Positions 34,594-44,863 of a DNA stretch of 64,000 nucleotides are shown piece by piece. Both the position numbers and the translations under genes were made by a program. Source of the stretch: Heyndrickxia acidicola (GTDB lineage Bacteria > Bacillota > Bacilli > Bacillales > Bacillaceae_C); NCBI RefSeq assembly GCF_001636425.1, contig NZ_KV440953.1:1500847-1564846 (forward strand), read 5' to 3'. The notes beneath the pieces were generated by a model. It was not told the DNA's origin. It searched no databases and was given only the letters and a program-made list of their open reading frames with translations. Every line of letters starts with the position of its first letter. Positions within the stretch are counted from its first letter, which is position 1.

Positions 34594-34640
34594 CAAAAAA
34601 ACCACTCTTCGCTGGTTTCGGTTCCAACGAGTAAGTGGTT
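34594..34640 (-). terminator. Terminator downstream of yneF
   Basis: On the minus strand ACCACT...AGTGGT arms with inner CG/TGG pairing form a 40-nt hairpin, followed by seven T. It is about 130 bp after the yneF stop codon. Confidence 0.75.
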
Positions 34641-34770
34641 TCGGATTAGCTTGATAAAAGATACACTTTAGGGCTATTCAAAGATTTAATGACTAGTATA
34701 ATTCCAAAATCATTATGATTGTACCCTTTTAAATCCCTTTAAAATAAAATCAAGCCCTAGGCAATTTTTA

Positions 34771-34989
34771 TTACTTGCCTGTCTGTTTGTTCATGGCATT
34801 CATCATTTGATTGATTTTCTTTTGGGATGGTTTCATGCCCATTTGCATCATCATCATTTTTAGCATTTGTTCATTAATTGGCGGATTCTTTTTTAGATAG
34901 GTCATCATATATTTACGTGCGACGAAAAATCCAATCGCAACCCCAACTAGCAAAGCAATTACGCCTACTAGGATAATTACCCAAGTCAT
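34771..34989 (-). CDS. yneF: UPF0154 membrane protein YneF
   Basis: A 72-residue protein with one N-terminal membrane helix ([22 protein letters not shown]) and a cytoplasmic tail [31 protein letters not shown], which is the UPF0154 signature. B. subtilis yneF occupies the same place beside sirA. The function is unknown. SD GAAGGAGGAA. It begins 74 bp after sirA. Confidence 0.92.
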   Translation of the reverse strand: MTWVIILVGVIALLVGVAIGFFVARKYMMTYLKKNPPINEQMLKMMMMQMGMKPSQKKINQMMNAMNKQTGK

Positions 34990-35063
34990 ACTATTCCTCC
35001 TTCATGTTGTCTATCTTACAGTGTACTAAATCCTCATTCATTTTACAATATTTCAATGATGTT

Positions 35064-35510
35064 TCAAATGTATTTTCTTGTTTTTACTGGTTTAATCCAA
35101 CCGAATTGTGCATGCTCTGTATCGACAGCTAATAGACGGCCATCAAATTTACGGAGTTCTTCAAAAAAAATGGATTCCGTGTCATAGTTTCCCCAGGCAT
35201 TTAATTGGAGCCTGTGATCTTCAATTAGAAGCTCTACGGAGTCATCTGACTCGGGAAGCACATAACGATAGTATCTTCCCTCGAGTATGAATTCTTTATT
35301 TCTTAAAAATGACTGATTTAATAAGTGATGCAAATGCAAAACCGGCAGAGGCTTTGTAATAAAGCGAATTTGTCTTTCAATTATATTTTTTAAGCGTCCA
35401 GACACCACTTGATACTGTGAAAAAAGCTCGAAGAACATTCTTTCTCTTCCATAAAAATAGTCAGCAAACTCTTCTTCTATTAAATAGATTTGATACGTTC
35501 TCAAAGACAT
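35064..35510 (-). CDS. sirA: Sporulation inhibitor of replication SirA (YneE)
   Basis: In B. subtilis SirA binds domain I of DnaA and blocks new rounds of replication when cells begin to sporulate. This 148-residue protein begins MSLRTYQIYLIEEEFADYF and contains FYGRERMFFELFSQYQ and the C-terminal AQFGWIKPVKTRKYI, all family features. Position next to yneF and tkt fits. The ATG is only 3 nt from the SD; a TTG two codons later has better spacing. In B. subtilis it is controlled by Spo0A-P; I did not identify a Spo0A box here. Confidence 0.88.
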   Translation of the reverse strand: MSLRTYQIYLIEEEFADYFYGRERMFFELFSQYQVVSGRLKNIIERQIRFITKPLPVLHLHHLLNQSFLRNKEFILEGRYYRYVLPESDDSVELLIEDHRLQLNAWGNYDTESIFFEELRKFDGRLLAVDTEHAQFGWIKPVKTRKYI

Positions 35511-35783
35511 TCACTCCCGAATTTATTCCTTTCCCTACAGTATAGAGAATGAGCAGAGCAATTCATGTCACAAGCTGTCTTAGCCGTTTACTTTTTTTGT
35601 CGTTTACAACAAATGGTCAAATAGCCTATATAATTACAAATACAACCGTTTACTTCTTATTATACCTGCCGTAATATAAAATACCATCTTTTTAAGGGGA
35701 TTTTCTGTATTTTTATAAAATATTGCGGTTATCTCATACTATTTTTAATCCTTTGTTAACAAATATTCCTGATTTACACCTAT

Positions 35784-35912
35784 TTTGATTGGAGCTGTAG
35801 TGCGAGACTCCTGGATAGAAAAGAGGATCTGAATGGAGTCCCCCGGGAGATGATCCTAAGAGAAGGCTTACTTGCCCCCCACGGGAAGCAAGTACCTGCA
35901 GCCTAATTCAAC
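35784..35912 (+). repeat. GC-rich TTGATTGGAG...ATTCAAC repeat
   Basis: Starts TTGATTGGAGCTGTAG, continues TGCGAGACTCCTGG and ends TGCAGCCTAATTCAAC. It is a plus-oriented copy of the family at 38867-38992, with central rearrangement. Confidence 0.65.
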
Positions 35913-36028
35913 CTGCAAGATTAACAGAGCTATGTTTTATATGGAATTAAACATCCTTCCAGAGTAAATATGTATCAAAATATAATGAGACATTTGCAGA
36001 GAAATTTGTTTTTATTAGCATAAGTAAA

Positions 36029-36162
36029 GGCTGTTTTCTCACAAATAGTTGCCGGGGTTGTCTGTCCTCGCGGCACCTTTTCGCATCCTATTTAAAAATT
36101 TAATACTAAACCTGGGTTAAATAATTTTTTGTCAATTAGCAACAAAGTTTACGAACAGAGCC
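36029..36162. mobile_element. MITE-like element, copy 4
   Basis: A 134-bp element from GGCTGTTTTCTC to CGAACAGAGCC, flanked by perfect 8-bp duplications TAAGTAAA (36021-36028 and 36163-36170). It is one of the two clearest proofs of transposition in the window. Confidence 0.88.
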
Positions 36163-36230
36163 TAAGTAAAAGTAAAAGTATTGCTAGCAATAAATAACAT
36201 AATAAAGTAAAAAGCATATTATAGATTAAT

Positions 36231-36262
36231 GAAGTGGCACTCACGACCACTTCATTTTTATT
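36231..36262. terminator. Hairpin downstream of the deacetylase gene
   Basis: GAAGTGG CACTCACGA CCACTTC followed by ATTTTTATT on the plus strand; the minus-strand T-run is weak. Confidence 0.5.
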
Positions 36263-36275
36263 ACGTTTAAAGAAC

Positions 36276-37019
36276 TTATTTTAAATAAACAGGAATTCCA
36301 TCATATCCTGATCTTAATAATAAATCGGATACACTAATCATTTCATAGCCCTGTCTCTTTAATTCAGGAAGAATAAATTTAAGAGCTTTCACTGTCTGAC
36401 TTCGGTCTCCGCCCCCATCATGCATTAATATGATATTTCCTGGCTTAATATCCAGTATTACATTCATGACAATACGATGAAAGCCAGGCTTCTGCCAATC
36501 TTTTGAGTCATGATTCCAGGACCATAATATAACACGGTATCCTTCCTTAGCAGCAGTATTAACAACCAGGTCATTATAATAACCTCCGACTGGCCTGAAT
36601 AATGCTATATGTTTTCCCGTTATCCTTTCTACCACATCTTCAGTAAGTCGGAGTTCATTCCTAAGATTGTTCTCGGAAATCCTTGAAAGCCGGGGGTGAC
36701 TAAAGGTATGGCTTCCAATTTCATGTCCTGCCTTTGATATTTGCCTTGTAATGTCTGGGTATAGTTCGACTCTCTCCCCTGTTACAAAAAAAGTAGCTTT
36801 GGCATTATACTTTGCTAACAATTTGAGGATTTGCGGGGTATATTTTGAATGTGGTCCGTCGTCAAAAGTTAAGGCAATAATTTTTTGATTTGTTTTAACA
36901 TCCCACACTGCATTTCCGGTTTTTTCATATTCCGCTCTAGTTTTTAATGCTTTTGTATTCACTTGAAAACCACACACTAATGCAATGGCGATAATAAAGC
37001 TGAAAAAGTATCTTTTCAT
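36276..37019 (-). CDS. Secreted polysaccharide deacetylase
   Basis: A 247-residue NodB-type deacetylase with a signal peptide (YFFSFIIAIALVCGFQVNTKA). The metal/catalytic motifs are TFDDGPHS (motif 1, catalytic Asp and metal Asp), HTFSHPRLS (metal His), RPVGGYYN (motif 3) and the final ILMHDGGG. It removes acetyl groups from peptidoglycan or chitin-like polymers, and spore cortex is possible (PdaA/PdaB-like). The exact subclass cannot be fixed. SD TAGGAGC. It lies 127 bp after splB. Confidence 0.88.
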   Translation of the reverse strand: MKRYFFSFIIAIALVCGFQVNTKALKTRAEYEKTGNAVWDVKTNQKIIALTFDDGPHSKYTPQILKLLAKYNAKATFFVTGERVELYPDITRQISKAGHEIGSHTFSHPRLSRISENNLRNELRLTEDVVERITGKHIALFRPVGGYYNDLVVNTAAKEGYRVILWSWNHDSKDWQKPGFHRIVMNVILDIKPGNIILMHDGGGDRSQTVKALKFILPELKRQGYEMISVSDLLLRSGYDGIPVYLK

Positions 37020-37146
37020 AGCGCTGCTCCTATGAACCGATCCATATCGATTAGATTTTTGTTCATTGAGTTTACTTCTTTAATAAAAATGCTGCTTTTA
37101 GTAGCAGTATGAATTTGATAGTAAACTACTCTTTCTTTGGTGAATC

Positions 37147-38184
37147 TCAGGTAAAGTACTCTATTTTAGCTTTTGGAAAAAATTCGTTTATATAATTAGA
37201 AATAGTTTCTTTCATATCTGTCTCTTGTTCTTTCGGATAAATATATTTTCCAATTCCATATCTTCCCCATTTATAACGGCGTTTTTCTTCATCTAGTTCC
37301 AGTTTTGTCATAGGGTAATTCTTTTGAATTACTCTTTTTGCAGGCTTTGTAAACCTGTGCTGAATCAGTTCAAATGTTATATCATGCTTAGTATCCTCAG
37401 GAAGCTTGGCATGTAAGAGTTCAAATAAATGTTTATACCCTTCTTTCCAGCCTTCGTGCAAATAAATAGGAGCTACAATAAAGCCAAGTGGATATCCTGC
37501 TTTCGCCACTTTGGCTGCCGCCTCAATTCGATCCTCCAAGCGTGACGTACCCGGTTCAAAATATTTAATAACGTAGTCCGCATTTATACTAAATCTGAAT
37601 CTGGTTTTTCCATTGTGCTCAGCGTCCAATAAATGATCTACATGATGAAATTTTGTCACAAATCTAAGTCTGCCTTGTTCGGATTTTCCAAAAAATTCAA
37701 TAGCTCTTTTCAAGGTATGAGTTAAATGGTCAATTCCTACAATGTCGGATGTACATGAGGCTTCAAACCGAGTAATTTCGGGTGAACGTTCATCCATGTA
37801 CTGTTGTGCCTGTTCAAGTATTTCTTCCACATTCACATAAGTTCTGATATAGGGCTTGCTTCCCATTGTAGTTTGAAGATAGCAATAATGACAGTGTCCC
37901 ATGCATCCAGTAGCAAAGGGAATGGCATATTCTGCAGAAGGCTTTGAGGTATCAAATTTAAGCGTCTTTCTGATTCCCACGACCAATGTGGATTTGGCTA
38001 TTCGATACCGTTGGAAATCATTTTCTCCAGGGAGGTTTCGAACCTGATTATGGGAAGTTGTATAGCGAATCTCTACATCCTCTTGTTTAAATTTTTCTAA
38101 TAAAGTTTGTCCCAAAGGATATTCAAGAGCATCTGGTTCAAAATAAACTAGCTGGGGCATAAAAGGTTTTCTACCTTTACTCAT
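37147..38184 (-). CDS. splB: Spore photoproduct lyase
   Basis: Radical-SAM enzyme that reverses the 5-thyminyl-5,6-dihydrothymine lesion formed by UV in spores. In 345 residues it carries the CxxxCxxC cluster motif (ATGCMGHCHYCYLQ; Cys 94, 98, 101) and the conserved hydrogen-donor cysteine (EASCTSDIVGIDH; Cys 144). It follows splA by 11 bp in the usual spl operon order. It is expected to be made in the forespore under sigma-G, although I could not identify a sigma-G promoter with confidence. Confidence 0.97.
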   Translation of the reverse strand: MSKGRKPFMPQLVYFEPDALEYPLGQTLLEKFKQEDVEIRYTTSHNQVRNLPGENDFQRYRIAKSTLVVGIRKTLKFDTSKPSAEYAIPFATGCMGHCHYCYLQTTMGSKPYIRTYVNVEEILEQAQQYMDERSPEITRFEASCTSDIVGIDHLTHTLKRAIEFFGKSEQGRLRFVTKFHHVDHLLDAEHNGKTRFRFSINADYVIKYFEPGTSRLEDRIEAAAKVAKAGYPLGFIVAPIYLHEGWKEGYKHLFELLHAKLPEDTKHDITFELIQHRFTKPAKRVIQKNYPMTKLELDEEKRRYKWGRYGIGKYIYPKEQETDMKETISNYINEFFPKAKIEYFT

Positions 38185-38195
38185 ATCCTTCCCCC

Positions 38196-38438
38196 CTATT
38201 CCATACTGCCAAAATAATAAGCATACGCTTGCTCTGCTTCCTCTTCTGATTGATAGATGGCGAACTCATCAGACAAAGGATAATATGTTTCGTATAAAAA
38301 TAGGGCTAACTGCCCTGGGTGGGAAGGATCCTGTACAACAGCCGCTTCTTGTATATTCGCTACATCTTGTGTATGGGGATTGCGATAAATGACATAAACT
38401 ACCTCGCCAGGTGAATATGGAGAATCAGTAAAGTTCAT
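38196..38438 (-). CDS. splA: SplA family transcriptional regulator
   Basis: An 80-residue TRAP-like protein, the negative regulator of the spl operon in B. subtilis. It opens MNFTDSPYSPGEVVYVIYRNP and contains QEAAVVQDPSHPGQLALFLYETYYPLSDEFAIY. SD AAAGGAGTG. The position directly before splB is diagnostic. Confidence 0.92.
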   Translation of the reverse strand: MNFTDSPYSPGEVVYVIYRNPHTQDVANIQEAAVVQDPSHPGQLALFLYETYYPLSDEFAIYQSEEEAEQAYAYYFGSME

Positions 38439-38659
38439 TATTATCCACTCCTTTCTATAAATAGGTTTCCTTATCAGTTAAAGTTTATGAGTGATTTAAA
38501 CAGGAAAAATCAGTTAATCTGTAATGATTTTAAATTTTATTTATTTTTGTCTGTCATTTTCTGCTGCAAGGTCTCCTCTTTATCATTTTTAGCGAAAGTC
38601 TTGATATTTACTCACCATTTCTCATTAGGACTACATTACTTTTAGTCTTACATGCAAAA

Positions 38660-38788
38660 ACTAATGTTCACTTATAGAGAAAAAATGATGAAAATTGATG
38701 ACTATTGGTTCTGTGGTAAAACCTGTGAATTGCTTTCATAAAGATGCTAAGCTTTATACATAAAGCAACAATTAATTCGAAAACAACC
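38660..38788. mobile_element. MITE-like element, copy 7 (partial)
   Basis: The right end TAAAGCAACAATTAATTCG then AAAACAACC is clear, and the interior (GGTAAAACCTGTGAATTGC) resembles the copy at 60221. The left end is not recognisable. Confidence 0.5.
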
Positions 38789-38866
38789 TTTATTTAAGAC
38801 AGAAGAGGCAGTCCCAAAAGTCCACTGATATCAGATGACCTTGGATGCAGCCTTTTTTTCCTGTTA

Positions 38867-38992
38867 GTTGATTTCCATTTCAGGCACTCGCTTTCCGCGG
38901 GTGGTAGCGGAGCCTTTTCTTCGCAAGCTCCTGCGGGGTCTCTACTTACACGCTTATCCCGCAGGAGTCTCTTGTATCTGCTCCAATCAACC
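38867..38992 (-). repeat. GC-rich GTTGATT...AATCAAC repeat, best copy
   Basis: Starts GTTGATTTCCATTTCAGG and ends CTGCTCCAATCAAC; between them CACTCGCTTTCCGCGGG and ATCCCGCAGGAGTCTC. The ends are inverted (GTTGATT/AATCAAC). It is much richer in G+C than its surroundings and belongs to a repeat type that I know to be widespread in Bacillaceae. Confidence 0.75.
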
Positions 38993-39266
38993 TCGATTGA
39001 AAACGAACAGTGTGTATTACTCATATATATATACCGCTGTTTGTCATACCTGCTCACTCATTAATCAATTTATGTGTAAGATTAACATCTATTTTTTCAT
39101 ATGCCACCCTTATCTATTCTTTCTTCCACATCAATAAGGTACTAATGATTACCATAGGTCGGGCTGGCTTGATTTTTTGAACTAGTTTAAAGTGATTTTC
39201 TGCGTAGCCTAGTCTAAAACTAAATAGAAAAATCCCCCTACCTTTTTCCCCTTTTTTTCAGTAGTA

Positions 39267-39322
39267 AAAAAAGGGTGACTCCATTCAGCGGCATAGCCCG
39301 GCTTTTTGAGTCACCCTCTTTT
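39267..39322 (-). terminator. GTGACTC hairpin, copy 2 (terminator of the acetyltransferase gene)
   Basis: Arms AAAAGGGTGACTC and GAGTCACCCTCTTTT around a 26-nt GC-rich loop; T-run on the minus strand. It resembles the hairpin at 11930-11986 in arm sequence. Confidence 0.7.
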
Positions 39323-39381
39323 AAAAAGGTAATATGAGTATTGAAATAATAGCAAATAAAAAAATAAACACTGCAAATAAT

Positions 39382-39996
39382 CTAGTGGCTTGTTAAAATT
39401 TCCATTGTGGACTCATCTTCCAAAAATGCTTCCAAACGCTGTTTTACAAATGGCCATTCTTCTTTGATTATACTGTATAAAACACTGTCTCGAACCTGGC
39501 CATTTTCAAGTATTCTTTCTCTCCTGATTGTTCCCTCAAAGCTTGCACCCAAACGTAAAATTGCTGCTCTGGAACGCTCATTTCTAGCATCAGTTTTGAA
39601 TTGTACCCGATTCCAATTGAGTTCCTCAAAGCAATATCGAAGTAATAAATATTTTGATTCCGTATTTACCCTCGTTCTCCAAACCTCGGGAGTATACCAG
39701 GTCCAGCCAATTTCAAGCGTTTTATTGGGAATAGAAATATTCAAATATCTTGTCGTTCCTACAATTTTATTTGTTTCATTATCCCAAACGACAAATGGAA
39801 GTTCACTTCCATTCATTCTTTCGAAAAGGGCTTTTGCAATATATTGCTCAATGTCTTCCAGTAACTGAGGCTGATTGCTTGTAAAATACGTCCAAATATC
39901 GGGATTTTTCGAAACGAAAAACAACGCTTCAGCATGTTCCTCTTTTAAAGGCAACAATTTTACCCTTTTTCCTGCTAACTGAATATCATGAAGCAT
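39382..39996 (-). CDS. GNAT acetyltransferase, RimJ/RimL type
   Basis: A 204-residue acetyltransferase. It opens MLHDIQLAGKRVKLLPLKEEHAEALF. The core has KIVGTTRYLNIS and EIGWTWYTPEVWRTRVNTESKYLLLRY, where the acetyl-CoA pyrophosphate-binding turn is replaced by R-x-x-V-N-T-E, typical of this subgroup, then ARNERSRAAILRLGASFEGTIR. The substrate may be a protein N terminus or a small amine. The start at 39996 fits SD GGGAGGTG. Confidence 0.88.
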   Translation of the reverse strand: MLHDIQLAGKRVKLLPLKEEHAEALFFVSKNPDIWTYFTSNQPQLLEDIEQYIAKALFERMNGSELPFVVWDNETNKIVGTTRYLNISIPNKTLEIGWTWYTPEVWRTRVNTESKYLLLRYCFEELNWNRVQFKTDARNERSRAAILRLGASFEGTIRRERILENGQVRDSVLYSIIKEEWPFVKQRLEAFLEDESTMEILTSH

Positions 39997-40081
39997 AACA
40001 TTCACCTCCCTATTCTAGATTAATATAAAAGCTGTAAAAGCGTAAGAAAAATTTCAATTATAACTTTTGCTTTGAAAGAAA

Positions 40082-40125
40082 ACCCCTCATCTGCTGAAAG
40101 TGATATCACCAACAGAAAGAGGGGC
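40082..40125 (-). terminator. tkt terminator
   Basis: AGCCCCTCTTT...AAAGAGGGG-type pairing: GAGGGG (40119-40124) with CCCCTC (40083-40088) and inner GTGATATCAC; TTTTC follows on the minus strand. Confidence 0.75.
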
Positions 40126-40151
40126 TGTTATACTTCATAGTATAAATCCTT

Positions 40152-42155
40152 CTATTTAAGCAATTCTTTTACCCTTGAAACAACATTTTCCACAGTAAAT
40201 CCAAGTTCAGCCATTACTTTATCTCCTTTTCCAGAAGCACCGAAACGGTCAATGGCTAAAATGTCTCCTTCATCCCCTGTATAACGATCCCATCCAAAAG
40301 ATGAAGCCATCTCAATAGCAAGTCGTTTTTTCACTGATTGAGGCAAAACAGTTTCCTTATATTCCTTTGATTGGCTCTCAAAGCGATCAAAAGACGGCAT
40401 ACTGACTACAGAGGCTGAAATATTTTCCTTAGCGAGCCATTTTTGAGCCTCAATTGCCAGATTTACTTCTGAACCGGATGCAAGGAGTAAAATATCTGTT
40501 TGTTCTTTTTCAGATGGAGAAACTACGTATGCCCCCTTGCTTACTCCTTCTTCAGCCACTGAAGCAGTAGATTTCAAAGTCGGCAAACCTTGACGTGTAA
40601 GAATTAGAGCCGTTGGATTATCCTTTGACGTTAAAGCCAATTTCCAGGCTGCTGCTGTTTCATTGCCGTCTGCAGGACGAATAACCGAGAGATTCGGCAT
40701 GGCACGTAATGCAGCAAGCTGCTCTATTGGTTCATGAGTCGGACCATCCTCACCAACCGCAATACTATCATGAGTAAATACATACGTGACAGGGAGGCTC
40801 ATGAGAGCGGCCAAACGGATGGCAGGGCGCAGATAATCAGAGAAAACAAAAAATGTGCCTCCATAAACCTGCAATCCGCCATGGAGTGCTAATCCATTCA
40901 TGGCGCCTCCCATACCAAATTCGCGAACACCAAACCAAATATTCCGTCCTTCGTATGATTCCGGAGTAAAATCTTTATCCCCTTTTATCATCGTATTGTT
41001 GGAACCAGCAAGATCGGCAGACCCGCCAATGAATGTTGGAACATTTTTAGCAATTGCATTTATTACCTCTCCGCTTGATGCACGGCTCGCAAGGGCTTTT
41101 CCTTCTTCATAAACAGGAATATCTTTATCCCAGACTTCTGGAAGCTCACCTTTAATCGCTTTATCCAATTGAGCAGCTAATTCTGGATATTCACTTTCAT
41201 AATCCTGAAAGAGCTTTTCCCATTCTTTTTCTTTTTTCAATCCTTTTTCAACAACTCTTTCTTTAAAACGCTCATACACTTCAGAAGGCACATAGAAGTC
41301 TTCATCAAATGTCCATTTATAAAATTCTTTTGTCAATTTCATCTCATCTTCGCCAAGCGGAGCACCATGTACTGTATGTTTTCCTGACCGATTAGGGGAT
41401 CCATAGCCAATAATTGTTTTTACTTCAATCAGAGTCGGGCGGGATGTTTCCTTTTTGGCTTCTTCAATCGCATGTGCCACCGCATTAATATCATTTCCAT
41501 CTTCTACACGGAGATAATGCCAGCCATAGGCTTCAAATCTTCCTTTAACACTTTCAGTAAAAGCTTTATCCAAATCTCCATCTAATGAAATATCATTTGA
41601 ATCATAAAGCATAATAAGCTTTCCAAGCTTTAAATGGCCTGCTAGAGATGCAGCTTCACTCGAAATACCTTCCATTAAGTCTCCATCACCACATACTGCA
41701 TATGTATAGTGATCCACTACATTAAAATGGTCTTTATTATAGACACCTGCAAGATGGCGTTCTGCCATTGCCATGCCTACAGCCATTGCCACTCCTTGTC
41801 CCAATGGACCTGTTGTAGCTTCTACACCATCTGTATGGCCATATTCCGGATGTCCTGGAGTTTTGCTCCCCAATTGACGAAAGTTTTTTATGTCATCCAT
41901 ACTTACATTATAACCGGATAAATGAAGCAAACTATACAACAGCATAGAGCCATGCCCTGCTGATAAAACAAAACGGTCTCGATTAAACCATTTTGAATTC
42001 TTTGGATTATGATTCATGAATTGTGTCCAAAGAGTATATACCATTGGCGCAGCACCCATCGGCAGGCCAGGGTGTCCAGAGTTTGCTTTTTCGATTGCGT
42101 CAATAGATAACGTACGTATGGTTGTGATCGCTAAATCATCTGTTTTATCAAACAC
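40152..42155 (-). CDS. tkt: Transketolase
   Basis: Thiamine diphosphate enzyme of the pentose phosphate pathway, 667 residues. The N-terminal THDP/Mg domain includes [12 protein letters not shown], catalytic His in [15 protein letters not shown] and the [20 protein letters not shown] motif. The pyrimidine domain has [26 protein letters not shown]. It starts with GTG (SD GAGAGGATG). Position beside ynzC, yneB, yneA and lexA matches B. subtilis. Confidence 0.98.
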   Translation of the reverse strand: MFDKTDDLAITTIRTLSIDAIEKANSGHPGLPMGAAPMVYTLWTQFMNHNPKNSKWFNRDRFVLSAGHGSMLLYSLLHLSGYNVSMDDIKNFRQLGSKTPGHPEYGHTDGVEATTGPLGQGVAMAVGMAMAERHLAGVYNKDHFNVVDHYTYAVCGDGDLMEGISSEAASLAGHLKLGKLIMLYDSNDISLDGDLDKAFTESVKGRFEAYGWHYLRVEDGNDINAVAHAIEEAKKETSRPTLIEVKTIIGYGSPNRSGKHTVHGAPLGEDEMKLTKEFYKWTFDEDFYVPSEVYERFKERVVEKGLKKEKEWEKLFQDYESEYPELAAQLDKAIKGELPEVWDKDIPVYEEGKALASRASSGEVINAIAKNVPTFIGGSADLAGSNNTMIKGDKDFTPESYEGRNIWFGVREFGMGGAMNGLALHGGLQVYGGTFFVFSDYLRPAIRLAALMSLPVTYVFTHDSIAVGEDGPTHEPIEQLAALRAMPNLSVIRPADGNETAAAWKLALTSKDNPTALILTRQGLPTLKSTASVAEEGVSKGAYVVSPSEKEQTDILLLASGSEVNLAIEAQKWLAKENISASVVSMPSFDRFESQSKEYKETVLPQSVKKRLAIEMASSFGWDRYTGDEGDILAIDRFGASGKGDKVMAELGFTVENVVSRVKELLK

Positions 42156-42601
42156 TTTTCAACATCCTCTCTTCTAAAGAATTTCATTCCAGCAGGCATA
42201 CACCACTGAAAGCAAGCATGTCACACTAATGATATTTTCATTATTCCTTACCATAAAAAAAGTATGTATTTAGCTGACCAAAACACAAGTACCACAGATT
42301 ACAGATTCTCTTAACCAATGTATGGGCGTTTCTTTCAGCAACGAAACATACTTATAAAAATAACTCTATTAATCTTGCCAGTGGTTTTCCACTTCAGGGT
42401 CATGCTATCGGCGGGCGGTTGAAGAGCTCCGATGATTTCCCTCTTTTCTAAGCAAGAGACTCCGTATCTGCATCAAAGACTATTAGGTTCATTCCAACAA
42501 TGAGCTTGAACATCGCCAAAAGAATAAAAAAACTGGAAATCATCCAGCATTCCAGTTTTCTTTACCCTATTTTTTTCGTTAATAACCATATCTTTAAAAT
42601 C
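42156..42601. other. Intergenic region upstream of tkt
   Basis: Contains a worn minus-oriented GC-rich repeat at about 42383-42486 (TTTTCCACTTCAGGGTC, GAGACTCCGTATC) and the ynzC terminator. No gene is supported. Confidence 0.5.
42527..42560 (-). terminator. ynzC terminator
   Basis: GAAAACTGGAAT...ATTTCCAGTTTTTTTATT on the minus strand: 10-bp stem with the loop GCTGGATG, then a T-run. Confidence 0.88.
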
Positions 42602-42835
42602 TTAGTGCAACTTCTTCTTTACCTGTGCTTGTCGAATTTTATCAGGCGTTACGTCTTCTCCATTCGGATCTATAATCTTCACATTCTCAATTGTATTTCT
42701 CATAGAAGAACGAAAAGTCTCTAGGTATTCTTTTCTTAATTTGGATTGTTCTTTAGCTTCTTCCTGAGTCAATCCTTCAGATTTTGCTTTTCGGGACAAT
42801 TCGCTGATTCTTGATAATTTTTCCTTAGATAGCAT
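42602..42835 (-). CDS. ynzC: DUF896 protein YnzC
   Basis: A 77-residue helical protein beginning MLSKEKLSRISELSRKAKSE, with GLTQEEAKEQSKLRKEYLE and a conserved C-terminal IIDPNGEDVTP. It belongs to the DUF896 family that B. subtilis encodes after yneB in the SOS-controlled yneA operon. The function is not defined. Start 42835 (SD AAGGGGGAAG) gives the exact family length. It lies about 100 bp after yneB. Confidence 0.92.
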   Translation of the reverse strand: MLSKEKLSRISELSRKAKSEGLTQEEAKEQSKLRKEYLETFRSSMRNTIENVKIIDPNGEDVTPDKIRQAQVKKKLH

Positions 42836-42937
42836 ACTCACTTCCCCCTTCAACATATAAACACGTAAACGGAAATGTTTTGAATATCGTAATGTTACTA
42901 GAAAAAGGAATAGATCGCAAGAAAAAGCCTCTCATGG

Positions 42938-43928
<991 letters not shown>

Positions 43929-43942
43929 ATAAAACACCCTTT

Positions 43943-43958
43943 CGAGAATGTATGTTCG
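43943..43958. promoter_or_regulatory. SOS (LexA) box 1
   Basis: CGAGAATGTATGTTCG. The right half fits the B. subtilis consensus CGAACATATGTTCG perfectly; the left half is weaker. It lies in the yneA leader. Confidence 0.7.
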
Positions 43959-43971
43959 CTTTGTTAAGAAA

Positions 43972-44001
43972 AGTATAATACGAACATTTGTTTTTAGTCA
44001 A
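43972..44001 (-). promoter_or_regulatory. yneA promoter
   Basis: -35 TTGACT (43996-44001) and -10 TATACT (43972-43977), 18 bp apart, with SOS box 2 filling the spacer. Confidence 0.7.
43981..43994. promoter_or_regulatory. SOS (LexA) box 2
   Basis: CGAACATTTGTTTT, 11 of 14 positions identical to the consensus. It is inside the yneA promoter spacer. Confidence 0.85.
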
Positions 44002-44010
44002 CAGTTTTTT

Positions 44011-44024
44011 CGAACTTATGTTTG
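44011..44024. promoter_or_regulatory. SOS (LexA) box 3
   Basis: CGAACTTATGTTTG, 12 of 14 positions identical to the consensus, overlapping the -35 of lexA. Confidence 0.9.
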
Positions 44025-44050
44025 TACTGTTCAGATATACATGTTATAAT
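44022..44050 (+). promoter_or_regulatory. lexA promoter
   Basis: -35 TTGTAC (44022-44027), 17-bp spacer, -10 TATAAT (44045-44050). Box 3 covers the -35, giving autorepression. Confidence 0.8.
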
Positions 44051-44150
44051 TAATTCAAAATAAAGCTGGCTAAGATACATAGGTGTATTTATAAATAAAA
44101 GATTCATAGGCAGAGACTCTCATATTAATTATGAAAACGGGGTGTAATAA

Positions 44151-44774
44151 ATGACAAAACTTTCAAAGAGGCAGCAGGATATTCTGGAATTCATAAAACA
44201 GGAAGTAAAAGCAAAAGGATATCCGCCTTCAGTTCGTGAAATAGGAGAAGCAGTAGGCCTCGCTTCCAGTTCAACTGTCCATGGACATCTATCAAGGCTT
44301 GAAAGCAAGGGGCTTATCAGGCGAGATCCGACGAAGCCGCGTGCAATTGAAATCTTAGATTTAGAGCATGATAACATTCCTCGCCAAAACGTGATGAATG
44401 TACCCTTGGTTGGAAAGGTAACAGCCGGGCTTCCAATTACAGCAATAGAAAATGTCGAAGAGTACTTTCCGCTTCCTGAACAACTTGCTCCAGCTGACGA
44501 AAACATTTTTATGCTTGAAATTGTCGGTGAAAGTATGATTGATGCAGGTATCCTGGATGGTGACTATGTAATTGTCAGACAGCAGCAGACAGCGAACAAC
44601 GGAGATATTGTGGTGGCGATGACTGAGGATGATGAAGCCACTGTAAAGCGTTTCTTTAAGGAAAAGAATTACTTCCGCTTACAGCCTGAAAACGCCACCA
44701 TGGAACCCATTATTTTAAACAGTGTTTCCATTCTTGGTAAAGTAATCGGTTTATATAGACAGGCCATCCACTAA
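44151..44774 (+). CDS. lexA: SOS repressor LexA
   Basis: A 207-residue repressor-protease. The N-terminal winged helix is [39 protein letters not shown] in outline. The self-cleavage site is Ala92-Gly93 in VTAGLPI, and the catalytic pair is Ser128 (GESMID) and Lys166 (ATVKRF). RecA filaments trigger cleavage and release the SOS genes. It is autoregulated through the boxes at 43943-44024 and ends at a strong terminator. Confidence 0.98.
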   Translation: MTKLSKRQQDILEFIKQEVKAKGYPPSVREIGEAVGLASSSTVHGHLSRLESKGLIRRDPTKPRAIEILDLEHDNIPRQNVMNVPLVGKVTAGLPITAIENVEEYFPLPEQLAPADENIFMLEIVGESMIDAGILDGDYVIVRQQQTANNGDIVVAMTEDDEATVKRFFKEKNYFRLQPENATMEPIILNSVSILGKVIGLYRQAIH

Positions 44775-44797
44775 TTTTGTTCTTTAATTTAATAAAA

Positions 44798-44832
44798 AAA
44801 ATCAGGCTTCTTTAAAGAAGGCCTGATTTTTT
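44798..44832 (+). terminator. lexA terminator
   Basis: AAATCAGGCTTCTTT pairs with AAAGAAGGCCTGATTTTTT around a tiny loop. Confidence 0.9.
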
Positions 44833-44863
44833 ATTTCCACAATAGTTCCACATTTTTTATTAA

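Larger units (their letters stand above)
35511..36275. other. Intergenic region made largely of repeats
   Basis: Between sirA and the deacetylase gene there is a GC-rich repeat (35784-35912), a MITE-like copy (36029-36162) and a hairpin (36231-36262). No gene is supported. Confidence 0.6.
38439..39381. other. Repeat-rich intergenic region upstream of splA
   Basis: Over 900 bp without a supported gene. It holds a partial MITE-like copy (38660-38788), a full GC-rich repeat (38867-38992) and the GTGACTC hairpin (39267-39322). Open frames at 38794-39057 and 38868-39137 are products of the GC-rich repeat. Confidence 0.6.

Noticed and set aside
38794-39137. Open frames on both strands upstream of splA
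   Set aside because: Both cross the GC-rich repeat at 38867-38992; composition is not protein-like.
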